DNA of 64,000 nt. It comes from Nautilus pompilius (lineage: Eukaryota; Mollusca; Cephalopoda; Nautilida; Nautilidae). The DNA is taken from contig JACATO010002451.1 of NCBI GenBank assembly GCA_018389105.1, positions 568,001 to 632,000 on the forward strand, read 5' to 3'. This document shows positions 37,650-50,000 of this stretch, piece after piece; positions within the stretch are counted from its first letter, which is position 1, and each line of letters begins with the position of its first letter. The position numbers and the translations under genes were made by a program. Under the pieces are notes generated by a model, which ran no database searches, was not told the DNA's origin, and saw only the letters and a list, made by a program, of their open reading frames with translations.

Positions 37650-39270
37650 AAATTGTAAAAAAAATTGCTTTATCGAAGGTGACTTTAATTATGCAAATGT
37701 AAACTGAGTTTACAAAAACTGGGCGCTGTTTCAGTGGGCAGGGAGTTTGCTGATACTCCGCTCGGCTCGAGTTCACCAGCCGGAAGCGGTGCCTTATTGG
37801 ATCTTGTCCTAGTTTACGGTCTTGACCTAGTAGACGGACTAATTAATATTGATAAATACAAGTGAAAAGTAATAACCTCGATGGATGAATTGAGACGCTT
37901 TGTATCTTAAAGAAAAGCGACTGCCACGAATGATGTTTCGAGAATAAATCGGAAAATACTATAGAATTAACCCTAAGCAGTCTATAGATTAAAGAAAGAA
38001 AGAAAAAAAACAGTATGTAAAAAGATGCCGGGTCATTTAAGGACAATACGAGTAACTCATCATTTGAGAATGTATAATATAGTTAATAGTTATTTTGCTA
38101 ACGTCTTTATTAAACCAATGCTATGGGCCAGTTTCTCAAGCATTAACGTCAAAGCCTAAATAGCCAGCGATAGAATTATTACGGAATTTTAAAAAATGGG
38201 ACGAGCCATTTAGTCAACTTAAAGGGAACGAAGGATGCAGATTATTACAATTAACACGTCAACCGATATTTTAACTTCTGTTATTGCTGAGAAATCGATG
38301 ATTAGTGGGAGGCTGCTACTATAACGGACACCATCGAATGCTGCTATTCCGATATTCAGAAAAAACTCAAGGTGCGACCCTAATGATTACAAACCAATTA
38401 GATTATCGTCGACTGTAATGGGGGGGGGACTTGAAAATAAAAGAAAGGAAAAGCTTCTAGATTATTTAGAAGATTATAAATCCATTAGAAGCAGTTAGCG
38501 AGGTTTTAATTTTTGGAGAATCCTGCTCAACAAATTTACTAGAGTTTATGAAAGATTTTACTGGGGATTTAGCTAAAGGTATTAATATTGATATTACCTG
38601 AGTTTTCGTAAAGCTTTTGGTAGAGTTCCACAAAAATTAGTAGAAAAATGTAACAGCTTTAGATCCGGATGGGGATCTTTTACAATGGGTCGGGAATTAT
38701 TTGCACTGCAAAGTTCAGAGGGTCACTAACGATAGTACGTTTTATGAGGTCCATGGTCACCCAGTGGAGGAGTGCGGACTCGCTGACTCATTTTACTTTT
38801 TATATAAACTGACTACGTTGATACTAGAATCTCCAATAACACGGCGAAATTTTCGGATGATACAAACAATTGCCATTTAATGTGTCTAATTAAACCTCCT
38901 GGCTCTAGACACGGTGGGACTAATACTCGCGGACGATTATGAGCGGTAGTTATCGACGGAAAAATATTTAGGATTTAAGTATAATAATGTATATATATAT
39001 ATATAATGTGACAGAAAGTAAAGACTGTAAGACTCAGGTCTCTGAAAACCTACTGAGTTTTGAATCAGATAAATCGCACTATACACATGAGCAGATTCTG
39101 TTCCATCGTATAGAACAGTTAGCAAGACCTTCGTTGGAATATGCAGTGCAGGTGTGGAGTCCACTCTATGCGATATTAAAAGCTTAGATAATTTACATAG
39201 CCTTAGTCATAAAGACCGATGAGGCCTTGCACTTATCCAGTTTAGCCTGCACGCATCTTTGTGGCGACAT
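37650..39270 (+). pseudogene. Degraded CR1-like LINE: endonuclease end and reverse transcriptase
   Basis: Plus-strand frames show, in order, GDFNYANVN (about 37678-37704), the end of the apurinic endonuclease domain. Then come reverse-transcriptase blocks DYKPIRLSS (about 38.39 kb), CSTNLLEFMKDFT (about 38.53 kb) and a VFVKLL / FRKAF-like block (about 38.6 kb). QWVGNYLHCKVQRV follows near 38.68 kb, and KFSDDTNN (about 38848-38870), the FADDT active-site block with Ala replaced by Ser. RPSLEYAVQVWSPLY (about 39127-39170) matches the conserved post-polymerase motif HLEYAVQVWSP. Stops and frameshifts separate the blocks. The two active-site aspartates are still readable, but the copy is dead. 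It lies on the opposite strand from the 32.4-34.1 kb LINE and belongs to a different family. Confidence 0.85.
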
Positions 39271-40898
39271 TTTTGAAGGCTTCAAAATATTTTCCGGTAG
39301 AAAAATGTATACAATTAAATAAAGTTATTTATATTCGAGGGGGTACATCGTGTGCAAATAGCGGGCATTGTTCAGAAATGGGAAAACAGATGTTCTAGAT
39401 CACATATAGAAAATTCTATTACAGTAATCATATTGTCACGTCTAGGGATGCTTCACCATATCAGACAGTGGTAGCAGACAACATTAACGCTTTGAAAATT
39501 AATTAAACGTCTATTTTTTCTGAAAAAAGAGGCTTATATAAAATTTTAAACTCCAGACTCTTCTGAATCTCTATACCTGTGCGTGAATTTAATACGTTTA
39601 ATAACTATTATTAGCACAAAATGTCTATGGCAAAATAAATGCCGCGAAGGGAAGAATTCCTTTGCGTCTTCAGCTAAAATACTTGATACACAAATGATTT
39701 ATGCGCGATTATATATAACTATTTTGTTGGTTTACTATTCATAAAGATTTATATATAAAGGAACTCGCCATATTTCGGAGTTCGCTGAAGGCGCCGCTTT
39801 TTGAACCACTGTCTACTGTTTTAGATTTTTGTATTGCAACTTTTATTGATCGATGTCCTTATTTTATTTGTTCGATAATCGATATCAGCTAGTATCGTTA
39901 AAATCGAGTTTTGCTCGGAGATATTTTTCTCCAGTTCTTGGTGTTTTTTTTTTTTTTTTTATATTAGCTGTCGCTTACGACTCTAAAAAAAAATAGTTTT
40001 TTGTGTACATTTAGGTACTGAAATATTTATCGGTTAACGTTAAAAGCTGGCGTAGTTGAAAGGACGGAATGGCTTTTTTCTTTGTATTTTAACATAAAGT
40101 GAAAATGTTACCACTCCCCCTTCGTTTATCGTTTTCTCAATGCAGGTAAAACATTTTACGACAAACAGCTTTAACCTTTACTGTTGCTTTATAATTAAAT
40201 ACACAATAAATTCAAAAAACGTCTGACTGTTTACCGTGATCTATGACTGTTATTTATTTATCTCCGTGTATTGCAGCTCCGATGAAGTTTGAAAGATAAC
40301 GATGCTACACAAATAGGTGGGATTTTTAGCACCCAGCAAAAAAAAAAGTAAACAGAAATGACAACCTTTTCGAATTATCTTTTTTTTAAAAAAAAATTTT
40401 GTAACTTGCTACTGCTATGCGAATAATGGTAATTGTCAACACTTTGTACCAGTATCGAGTCTTTAGAAATATTACTTGAAAGAAAAAGATCAACTTCATT
40501 GATTTGTGCGAGCTGAACTGATTTCACTTCTCCATTGAAATTCTTACAAATAAATATTATAGATCTACAAGATGCGAAATCCAAAGTTGGTATTTTTAAA
40601 AGATATCGCCTTTAATAGAAATCAATAGCCTCACGAGACAGAACTGATTGAATTCTGTTTCTAATATCAACATTCTTTTGTATCAATAATTTCCTTATCT
40701 CAGATGTCGGTACAGAGGCAGACTTTTGACGTGGCAGATTTAATGAGTATTTCAACCTTAAAAACGAGAGGACGTAGGTTCTCTGATTTGATTTTGAAAT
40801 CAGACCGTTTAGATTAGTTAATCGAACGGGGCAGGAAGTCCTTATGGCTGGCACGAAACCCCAGTTGCCCGCTTGATTTTCCCACTAATACCATTTTC

Positions 40899-40929
<31 letters not shown>

Positions 40930-41007
40930 CCCGACACACGTGATGTCGCAGACTTGCGATAGTCTTTTCTAAAGTATTTGAGATTTCTCGTTTTTTTTTT
41001 TTTTTTT
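39271..41007. other. No gene recognised
   Basis: AT-rich DNA with poly-T runs (about 39943-39960 and 40991-41007) and a (TTG)n run (about 40899-40927). The TTG run could be the tail of a minus-strand SINE. Confidence 0.45.
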
Positions 41008-41240
41008 GGCAACAGCAGCAGCAGCAGCAGCAGCCCGACGTGAGAGCGACCTCCCGGGTCCTTGGGGCCCCCGGTGTCGGGTGGACCGGGCCGCTTGTCG
41101 GCTCGACGAACATCTCTCAGTAACGAGGACGACTCGACGGAGAACAGGCCACCTGTCTTTACGGGATGCAACGCCATTGACAGAGCCTCGTTCTGAAGTC
41201 CAACTCGCTCAACAACAACAACAACAACAGCAATTAAATC
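41008..41240 (+). mobile_element. Second copy of the Tigger-nested SINE family, 5'-truncated
   Basis: From about 41033 to 41215 it matches the minus-strand body of the 26.2-26.5 kb SINE. Shared phrases include GCCCGACGTGAGAG, GACCTCCCGGGTCCTTGG, GGCTCGACGAACATCTCTCA and CTGAAGTCCAACTCGCTCA. It ends in a (CAA)n tail (about 41213-41232). Its left end lacks the tRNA-like head and begins at a poly-T plus (CAG)n tract. The tail type suggests a partner LINE that recognises CAA repeats. Confidence 0.85.
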
Positions 41241-42088
41241 GCGTTAACCATCGTTAAGTTTTACAGCGAGACCCCGTCGTCCTCTTCTCGCGCGTCGTCT
41301 CTCCCCGTCTCGCCCAGGTCTCGCCCAGGTCTCGTCGTCTTCCATTTGCACGCCATATTTATTTAATTTCAACATTTCCCCGAAATCCCACCGTCATTTT
41401 TTTTTTTTCTGGCGAAACTCTGTCGAACAAGATCAGCGATTATCTCCCCTCCCTCCCCCCCCCCCGCGGGCAACCAGCGGTAAATCGGATGGGCCCATTA
41501 ACTGAACAATTCCTACCCGACCACTCTACATCATCGTCGCGGGCGCTCGCTATCAGGAGACAAGCATCCTGTTCTTCCCCTCTGTCCTCGTTGGCTGTAC
41601 GTTCTCTCTCTCTCTCTGCATTTCTTTCTGTTTTAGATTTTTTTCTCTCATTAGTATTTAAAAAAAAATACAACTACAAAGACGGTATCTGATGCATGAT
41701 GCAAAGACAGGATGGAAGAGTCCTCAATGGTTGTTGTTAAATTACCAAAAGAATCATCCTACAAGTGGTGGTTACATCACGTCTACATCTCGTGTAGCTG
41801 CTGCATAAATGATGATCTCATGGCTTTCTGTGGCAGTCATCAAGTAAACGAAGAACACTATGCGTCCAGTGGATTAGTCTGAAACATGACGTAGATGAAA
41901 GTCGCGATTGTGTGAAGCAAGTTTATCTCGGCAACAGCGGGGCAAATTACAAGGCTACCCTGTCTTACTGCGGTCTGATGTGAAATTTTACAAGGTTATT
42001 ATCCAATTGGAGAAATTCATATCCGAGAAGAGCAGTCACTTTTTAAAATACATCGCAACAACAGGTTAAGAGCATGTTGTTTGTTGAT
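41241..42088. other. No gene recognised
   Basis: Contains a poly-C tract (about 41453-41465) and a short CT run near 41605-41618. No coding evidence. Confidence 0.45.
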
Positions 42089-42362
42089 TGTGTGCGTGTG
42101 TGTGGACGCGTGTGTCTGTGTGCGTGTGTGTGTGTGTGTGCGTCTGGGTGTGTGTGTGCGTGTGTGTCTGTGTGTGTGTTTGTCTGTATCTGTGTGTGCG
42201 TGTGTGTGTGTGTCTGTGTGTGTGTGTGTGTGTGTGTGTCTGTGTGTGCGTCTGTGTGCGTCTGTCTGTGTGTGTGTCTCTCTGTGTGTGCGTCTGTGTG
42301 TGTGTGTGTGTTGTGTGTGTGTGTGTGTGTGCGTGTGTGTCTGTGTGTGTGTGTGTGTGTGT

Positions 42363-42403
<41 letters not shown>

Positions 42404-42465
42404 TGTGTGTGCGTGTGTGTGTGTGTGTGTCTGTGTGTGTGCGTGTGTGTATGTGTGTGTGTCTA
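42089..42465. repeat. Long (GT)n microsatellite with interruptions
   Basis: About 375 bp of GT with scattered GCGT, CTGT and GGTGT interruptions. The Cys-Val frames on the plus strand and His-Thr frames on the minus strand are artefacts. Confidence 0.98.
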
Positions 42466-44084
42466 TGGGTTTGTACACGGACGTCTGTAGCATTTAAAAT
42501 ATGAAAGATTCTAAATGCGTAAAGCAGCTCTGTAATGTGTAATATCCATAATTATACCGGATTATATAACAGTGCCTCTAAAATTTCGAGAAGGAAGTGT
42601 ATGGCTAAGAAAACATTTATTATAATTTTACCACATCTGTTCTTATTGAAAATAAATAAATAAATTCCATAATCTGATTCGAGCATCATTTATCAGAAGG
42701 CAGGGAGGCGGTAAAAGTAAAAGTAGTTATTAGTCTGAGGTGCACTGGAACTTCGGTTCTTCATCTAGCGAAACCTTTTAGGGACAATAACCACTCGAAA
42801 TCTGCCCTTTTAAAAAAAAAATGAAGATAAAGATGGCATCACTAAAAAAGAACTTATAGCTATTACTACTTTCAGTAGTTTTGTTACCGATCTTCCTCCC
42901 CTTAACTTATGTTTCACTTTTTAAAAAACCAATAAAAACGCAACAGGCTGGATAGTAAGGATACATTACCACATCACTAAGCCCATATCTTCCCATTTTA
43001 TTTCATTTAATATTTTCCAACTTTCACCGTAAACCACCGAGAATGATTCCATGTCCAACTCAATTTCCCTGAATTTAATGATAATGAATTCAATTTCTTC
43101 TCCTTATTTTCATTCCACACGGAGCGAGGCTAGAAATCAATGATAGCCACACCATAATTTTGATGGAAAATTTTAATTAAATTTCTTTGCTGATCGAGTA
43201 GATTTTAAAAAAAAAAACAACAACAACAGCAGCAGCAGCAGCAGCACGTCCAACTGCTCGGTTTGAAATTTCTCTGGGGCTATCATAAGACAAGAACCAT
43301 ATTTAGAGAGGTCCGCTTTAAATTAACTCCGCTGTTCCATTTGCGCCGACGACTGGTACTTTTTTTAATCTCCTTTTCACGTCAGATGAACTTCGCCTCT
43401 TTTTTTTTTTTAAATTCAAATATGCGACTTTATTGACTTCTTTTTAAAAATAAAACTTTAAAATAAAAAAAAAAAAAAAAAAAAAACAGAGGAAAGATTT
43501 CGGAACACAGTAAATAGAAATAGTGGAGTCACGTGACCTGATTACTACTTGAAAGGAGCTGGAAATATCATCCCTCCGATGGTATTCGGCCGCGTTTCTC
43601 CCTAGGTACTATGAATATTTGACCTTTGTTTAGAGTAATGACGGCGAAAGACGACCCTGAGTGAAATTTAAAAAAAAAAATAAAATAATAAAACTAACAC
43701 TTTTAATTAAGATGAAAATAGAGATTAAATATTCGTTTTCCCACATTCCTCCTCAAACAGCGGGTGGTTTTTAAACATACGCGCTTAACGGCACGACTTT
43801 AAGACTGGTTCGTGCTGTAGATCAGCTTTAAGAGTGGCGGCTCGCCCGGAGCCATTGAATATTAGCGCTGACCAGACCGAGAATGCCTGTCAAAGAGTGA
43901 TTCCTTCCCTCTACTCTTTTTTCTTGCTGATATCTTAGCTGCAGAAGTGCTAGACGAGTTTTGAATACGTGGACGGACGGCACGCATTCATCTGGTCACC
44001 TACAGCAAGAAATAAAAGAAAACATAAATATATATGTTACCTAAAACGCTATTGATTTTGTTGTTGTTGTCGCACACCAACGTC
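42466..44084. other. AT-rich DNA without recognised genes
   Basis: Includes a (CAA)n(CAG)n tract at about 43216-43246 like the SINE tails, and a poly-A run at about 43465-43486. No exon pattern. Confidence 0.45.
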
Positions 44085-44185
44085 TACAATGTACGTAGTG
44101 CTGCGGTTTTACGCTAGGAGGCGTTGAAGATGCTGCACTACGTGAGGTCCGGCATTTCCGACCTCGGCAGGGAAATAAAACGTCA
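44085..44185 (-). mobile_element. Fragment of a SINE 3' region
   Basis: On the minus strand, CCCTGCCGAGGTCGG and the terminal CGTAAAACCGCAGCACTACG parallel TCCTTGCCGAAGTCG and GGATAACCGCGGCACTACG of the 46.6 kb copy, with about 25 extra bases between them. The tRNA-like head is missing. Confidence 0.5.
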
Positions 44186-46564
44186 TCAGCAGAAAGAAAA
44201 TAATGGTAATTTGTTTCTAGTCTGCAAACTTTATAGAGGTGATAAAATTCTACAATGGAATTTGTATTTTACAGCTTAACAGAATTATTTGCCGTGGATT
44301 ACGGTTGGTCGGCTATAATAGTTCCACTTACTTTGATACATTGCCACGAATATATGGGGAACACCCGGAAACGGGTGGCAGATGTCGAGTTGGTACAGAT
44401 TCCTAGTGCTTGACATGAACAATAATACTAATAATAATCCATTCTCAGTCAAGAAACGACAACAGATGCGAGCGCAAAGGCGATTATGAACGAGTCTCCG
44501 AGGGGCGGGGAAACGTGAATTAAAATCTGCCTACGGGGATTCTGACCGTTAAGACACACCCGGCGGCTCGTATGCTCGTCGCCCACCGCCAGGCGGCCGT
44601 GTTCTCTCGACCCCGTGAAGGCAATCTCGGGCCGAGGGAAGTATCCAGCAGGCCGGCGCTTTGACGGACACCGTACAATTTCGTGATATTTCGAGAAACC
44701 AACAACACCCAGGAACTACTCCGGTGAGGAACGGTCGCGGAAAACTTCGAGGAAGTTCGTAACACGCCTCTGTCTGGTACACGGCTATTACCGCCACCGC
44801 TATTTTAAATCCCGGTCGGGAATTCTGCCCGAAAGGTATATGTATATCGGTAAGTCGTGTCTGGTTATGGAAGCGGATTAGCCTGAAGGGGAAGATTGAC
44901 AACTGTCGCCTCTACCGTGGTGGTATTTCGATTTTGGCTCTGTTAAGCCCGCGGGGCTTCCTGTTTCTGAAAAGTCACCCGACAGCTGAATGGTAAAAAA
45001 AAAACAGTTCGCATAATTTCTACTAGTGTAATTAGAGTACAAATATAAAGATAATTTCAGCAATTTTCTGGTGAAAATAATGAATCCTCAGCAGGAATTT
45101 TGTTGCAATTAAAAAAAACGTGTTAGTAATTTTGCGATATATATGATGAATAAATGAGGAATTATAAAGAAGCTTTTTTGTTTTGTTCTGTTTCAGCTGA
45201 AGGGATTTACGTGGTATGACGCTCGATAAACACTTCAGTTCCGGTCCGAAAAATGTCCCTTTATTTCCTATGTCCTGTCGTGAACGTATAAAATCGTACT
45301 ATCGGCTAAACGTGTTAGCATTACTGTTTGGCCAACTCTGAGATCCTGTTTTTTTAAAGGGATTCAAACGTTTCGACTTGCGGACTTCTATAAATCACCA
45401 AACAGCAAAGCGGAAATCGAACATCTGATGTCGTCTTACCGCGTGGCTTGATAAAGGCTTGTTTTATTTTTTTAAAATTTTGCTCTCTTTCCGCATCATC
45501 GTTATCCAAGCTCAAGAATACCTTTCCCCATATCTTCTTTACAGTCACTTTAAAAGGATCAACCTCTTGAAACGAGGAAGATTCAGAAAAAGTCGCTCGT
45601 CCTTATTTTGTAGTAACATGACTCTTCTGCCATCACTAATGACAGTAAAATATCAAATATAAATTGTTAATTCCCAGGTCTGAAACACCAAATAATAAAC
45701 CTGAGAACCTAAACAATAAGAAAAATCGTTCTCAGACTCTAAGGATTTAAGACTAATCCGGACCGTCATTGTAGCGCGAAGGGAGAAGGAACAGTGTTGC
45801 ATATCCACTTCAGAAAGGTGATATCTTCTTGATTGCGCAGGTACACATATTCAAAATGGGCGTCTTGCTGCAGCAGACGTGTGAACCGTTTTGTTGAAAG
45901 GTGTGGTGATTTGGCAAGTTTCTTGATGCCTGATTGACAGGTGGCTAGCTGCCGATATAACGGGAGAGACTGGAAATGGGATCGTCAACCGCGCTGGTGA
46001 TTTAATATGTCACCGCCGGAACTAATCTAATGGGGCGATCGGTGGTCTGGTGGTTAATCCGCTGGAACTCGGCTCTGTTTGACGTATATCTGGCTGCTTA
46101 AGTTTCACTCGGGTGCTGCTACTTCCTTCGGCATCTGAAACCAGCAAGTTTTGTAGAGGACTTCTTCTCGTAGCCTCCCACGCCGGGTTACGATCGAACC
46201 ATCCGGTCATTACGCAAGTATTTTCGCAGACGCGGACGACAACTAATCTACTTTTGCTTTTATGCCTAACCATGCCCACGTTAATTAATAGGAACAACCG
46301 TAAACCCTGGGAACCAGTTGCCCTTAAGCATTAACTCCCGTGGTACTTTAAGCTGGCTATCGGCTGTCAAGAGTGACAGCGGGATTGTATTAAACAACCT
46401 TAGGCGGTGTACAAACACAGACAGCTGCAACCTTTTTGCTGTATTTGTCGCCTTTCGAAATCAATTTATCAGATCTCTGAACACCAGCACATTCTGCATT
46501 ACTATCATCTGATGGATGCTTGTTGTTTTTTTTAATTTAACGTCGCCAACCTCTATAAGAGAGA
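44186..46564. other. No gene recognised
   Basis: CpG-rich at 44.5-44.9 kb. A tRNA-like phrase at 46.02-46.07 kb (GGTGGTCTGGTGGTTAATCC) suggests another decayed SINE, but its B box is in the wrong place, so it is not called. Confidence 0.4.
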
Positions 46565-46742
46565 AGCGTAGTGCCGCGGTTATCCGCTAGAGAGCTCGGC
46601 ACTGTCGACTTCGGCAAGGAACTTCGTATTAAATGGAAACCGGAGCGCCGGAAAAAAGCACGCACGGCCGGCTGGTATCGAACCCGCGTCCTCGAGCAAC
46701 AGTCCAATACGCTAGCCTCCGACCGGCCGCTTCTTCTATTAT
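46565..46742 (-). mobile_element. tRNA-derived SINE, short family
   Basis: Read on the minus strand from about 46742, GGTCGGAGGCTAGCGTATTG (A-box region) is followed by GGGTTCGATACC (B box, about 46675-46686). A body then ends GCGGATAACCGCGGCACTAC near 46567. About 175 bp long. Its 3' part is shared with the fragment at 44.1 kb and more weakly with the copy at 7.6 kb, while the heads differ. Confidence 0.7.
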
Positions 46743-48099
46743 CTGATACACTTCGTTCTCTTTCTCTTCTTACTGCATTTCAGGCAAGGCAATGTTCTTT
46801 ATTTTCCCTTTGTTCTTTCGTTTTCAGATCTAATTCCCAAAACCATAGCCACAAACCGAGCAATATAAATAAGGATATCAATTATACCAATATTAGCTCA
46901 CACTTTTGTAGCAGCGCAGAATGTTCCCTGTAGCAAGGGTTAATGGACTCCATGAAAATTTAGATAGATTGTTAGAGAATTCTACCTTTGGTAAGGGAGG
47001 GCTATCTTCTCTTTTGAGCATCCTTCCCTTTCCGTACTAACGTGGGTGTATTTGGAGTTCTGCCGCTAAGATTCAGTGTTATAGAAAACACAGCATCATG
47101 TTTTATCAGACAAACCAACAAAGATGGCGGCAACAACTTGTTGCTACTTGGTGCTTGGCATCGCAGATACGTACGTGACCAACCGTTCAGTTTATTATTA
47201 AGGCAGAGGGATAATTAGACACTCCACCCTTCCGTATTAGAAATAGGAAAGTCAAAAGAAAAGAAAATCTCTTTAAATGAACTGACAGTGTAGAAACAAA
47301 CAGCTTTATTATTGATAATGAGAGAATCGAGCAGCGGAATCTTAAAGATCTGAGAATATAAAACTAACTTCGAATAGAAATCTAACCTTTGTTTACCAGG
47401 CAGACACGCAATGTTCTCGCAGGAAGACTGGCTATTTATTAATTGACAAAAAGCTCTGCAAAACCGGTAAATTTTAACCCTTCCACTAATAAATAAAGCA
47501 GATAATTTCAAATTATCGTGTATCCCATATAGACTGATATATATATATATTTACGTTATTCTTTTTACTTTTTTACTGAGACATTACCAGTAGGAACAGA
47601 AATACGGAATCACCGTAGATTGTGAAACAATAAATATTGCCTAACAGACAAATTAACTTAGTGATATCGACATCATACCTCAGTATTTTTTCCAGCTTCG
47701 AACGAGCCACAATCAGAAATTGTATTATAATTAATTTCTATAGTATTATTTTATATATCTGTCTTTTCTCTCTTCTGCATATGTCAGTTACCTCTGTAAC
47801 ATCCTCGATAAATAATCACATTAATTTTTTTTATAATTTCATGCGTATCGGCTCGAAGTTGCTTAGCGATGCGTTATGAATGTCAATAACACTGGTCACC
47901 AAATTAAATGTATTATACTCATCATGAATGCAAACCAACTTTTTTAGACTAATTTTTCATGCTGATTTCAAAATTTCACTCCATTTGTATGCAGCACTTA
48001 TCAGTTTTTCAGTAGATACATGCAAATATTTACATATTTGTATATATGAAATCATTAACGTAATAAATAAGGACATTTTATTTTTAGAAAGTAAATGAG
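46743..48099. other. No gene recognised
   Basis: AT-rich, with a short (TA)n run near 47540. No supportable coding sequence. Confidence 0.45.
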
Positions 48100-48105
48100 T
48101 TTATT
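48100..48105 (-). promoter_or_regulatory. AATAAA polyadenylation signal
   Basis: AATAAA on the minus strand, 86 bases beyond the end of the 48.2-49.8 kb reading frame, where a 3' UTR signal would be expected. Confidence 0.5.
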
Positions 48106-48190
48106 GATTTAAAATCATCACTATCATCCTACAAAGAGTGAATACACAAAAAATGGGTCAGACAAAACAGACAAAGTTAGAACAACAGAC

Positions 48191-49816
48191 TTAGAAACAT
48201 TGTGATTTGGATTTCCTGCAGTGTTCCTGATCTGGTTGATCACGGTAAAGTGTCCAGCAGTAGTCAGCCAGCATACTGTCATTCCAGAAGCTTTGGTACC
48301 GTTTCTCCATAGCACAAATGTCCTGGTGAAATCTTTCACCATGTTCTTCAGACACTGCTCCAAGGTTATCTGCGAAGAAATCCAGATGGGAATCCAAGAA
48401 GTGAACTTTCAGTGACATGCGACAACCCATTGCTGAGTAACATTTCAGAAGATTTTTGATGCCATCCTTGTAGTCCATTGCCTTCTTGTTGCCCAAGAAA
48501 TTCACACAGCTCCAATTGAAAGCATTCCAGGCAGGCAGTTCCAGTTCATCCAGTGTTGTCTTGAAGTTGACATCTTTGAGTACTTCTCTAATTTGGGGTC
48601 CGACAAAGATACCCTCTTTCAACTTCGCCTGTGTGATTTTGGGAAACTTTTCTACAATATACTCAAACCCTCTGGCATTTCTCTTCCCTAGTGTCTTTAC
48701 AAACTGTTTCATCAGTCCAAGCTTTATGTGCAAAGGAGGCAATAGGACATTACATGGATCTACAAGAGGTGTATTCTTGACGCTAGACAGTTCTGGCTGG
48801 TATGATGTTCGTGTCTGCCAGTTTGATTCCGAATAATGTCTGTCAGTTGCCCGACTATTCCATAGACACAAAACACAACAGTATTTTGTGAAACCTGACT
48901 GCATTCCCATTAACATTCCAATGACTTTTAAATCTCCACATATTTTCCATGAGTATCTTTCATAGGCAATGGCATGAAGTAAAAGTTCCATATTCTCATA
49001 TGATTCATGAAGATGAACGGAGTGCTTCAAATTACCATTATGGAGAAGTACAGCTTTTAAACTTCGTTTTGAAGAGTCAATAAACAAACGCCACTCTGCA
49101 GGATCATGATTTTATGATAAACATTCGAAAAGTCCATTGATGTTACTGCAAAGGCAAAGCGGGCCTTCAACAGAAAAACACGTTTGTAGAACCTCATTTC
49201 TCTGCCGAAAATAAGTTATACGAACACCATGCTCTAGCAGATACTTCTCCTGCAGTCTTGATGCCAACAGTTCTGCTTTATATTTTGAGAGGGATAGGTC
49301 TCTGACAAGGTCATTCAGTTCAACTTGGGGAAATTTCTGAGGTTCAAAGCTATCGTCATCAGCCACGTAATCTTCCTCAGCAGCACTATCGTGACAGGCA
49401 GCATCATCATCTGATGTTTCAATACCATCATCTGGTGGAACTGGAATTGGCAGACTTCCATTGTGAGGCACAGGTCTCATTGCAGAATCCAAATTGGGAT
49501 ACACAATTTTGTGTTTATTCTTCATAGAAAATCCTGTGACATTTACTTTGCAAAAATAACAGTCATTAAAATGGTCTTTCGGCTCCCTCCATATCATTGG
49601 AATGGCAAAAGGCATGGACTTCTTCCTCTTATTGAACCAGTCATGTAAGCCATTTGAGCAAGCTGAGCAGATAAAATGTGCTCCAAGAGGACAGTCAAAG
49701 TATAGCTTATAAATCTTCTTGATCACTGGTGTTATTATACGTTTTTGAGCTTTCACAATAAATTGTCCACAGACATAACAAAACACATCAGGAGGATTTC
49801 TACACTGTCTTGACAT
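48191..49816 (-). pseudogene. Uncharacterised conserved (probably transposon-associated) protein, one internal stop
   Basis: One reading frame runs from MSRQCRNPPDVFCYVCG (ATG at 49816-49814) to a stop at 48191, broken once by TAA at 49112-49114. The frame resumes at once with NHDPAEWRLFIDSS, so this looks like a point mutation. The N-terminal part has paired cysteines (FCYVCG; FICSACSNG; CYFCKVNV) suggesting zinc binding. An acidic stretch follows. The C-terminal part contains CGDLKVIGMLMGMQSGFTK, CCVLCLWNSRA, DPCNVLLPPLHIKLG and EEHGERFHQDI, giving a conserved Asp/His/Glu set. I recognise it as a family annotated only as uncharacterised in hydra, insects, molluscs and fish, often multicopy. 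A transposase-like origin is inferred. Compared with remembered members, two short internal segments seem missing (after CPLG and after LLHNGN). TTTTGCAG lies just upstream of the ATG (49824-49831), a good 3' splice site for a 5' UTR intron. Confidence 0.8.
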
Positions 49817-49867
49817 TGTTAACACTGCAAAACAAATAAGGAAATAGATACAAACGGTTATACTTAT

Positions 49868-50000
49868 ATTGAATTTGAGATGATTAAATATTTCATCAGA
49901 CCAATTATGACTGGACAATTTGAGATGTTGAAATACCTATTTCATCAGACAAAACTTGATTGGTTAACTTAAGATGATGAAATATTGCATCTGAACTATG
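49868..50000. repeat. Three diverged tandem units of about 50-55 bp beside the pseudogene
   Basis: Three successive phrases TTGAGATGATTAAATATTTC, TTGAGATGTTGAAATACC and TTAAGATGATGAAATATTGC occur at about 49874, 49919 and 49969, each followed by CATCAGAC or CATCTGAAC. They overlap the region just upstream of the pseudogene's likely 5' UTR intron. Confidence 0.6.

Noticed and set aside
40899..40990. (TTG)n followed by unique sequence as a minus-strand SINE
   Set aside because: No tRNA-like head and no match to the other copies could be seen, so only the possibility is noted.
42017..42504. Cys-Val-rich and His-Thr-rich frames of about 140-160 codons
   Set aside because: Translation of a GT/CA microsatellite.
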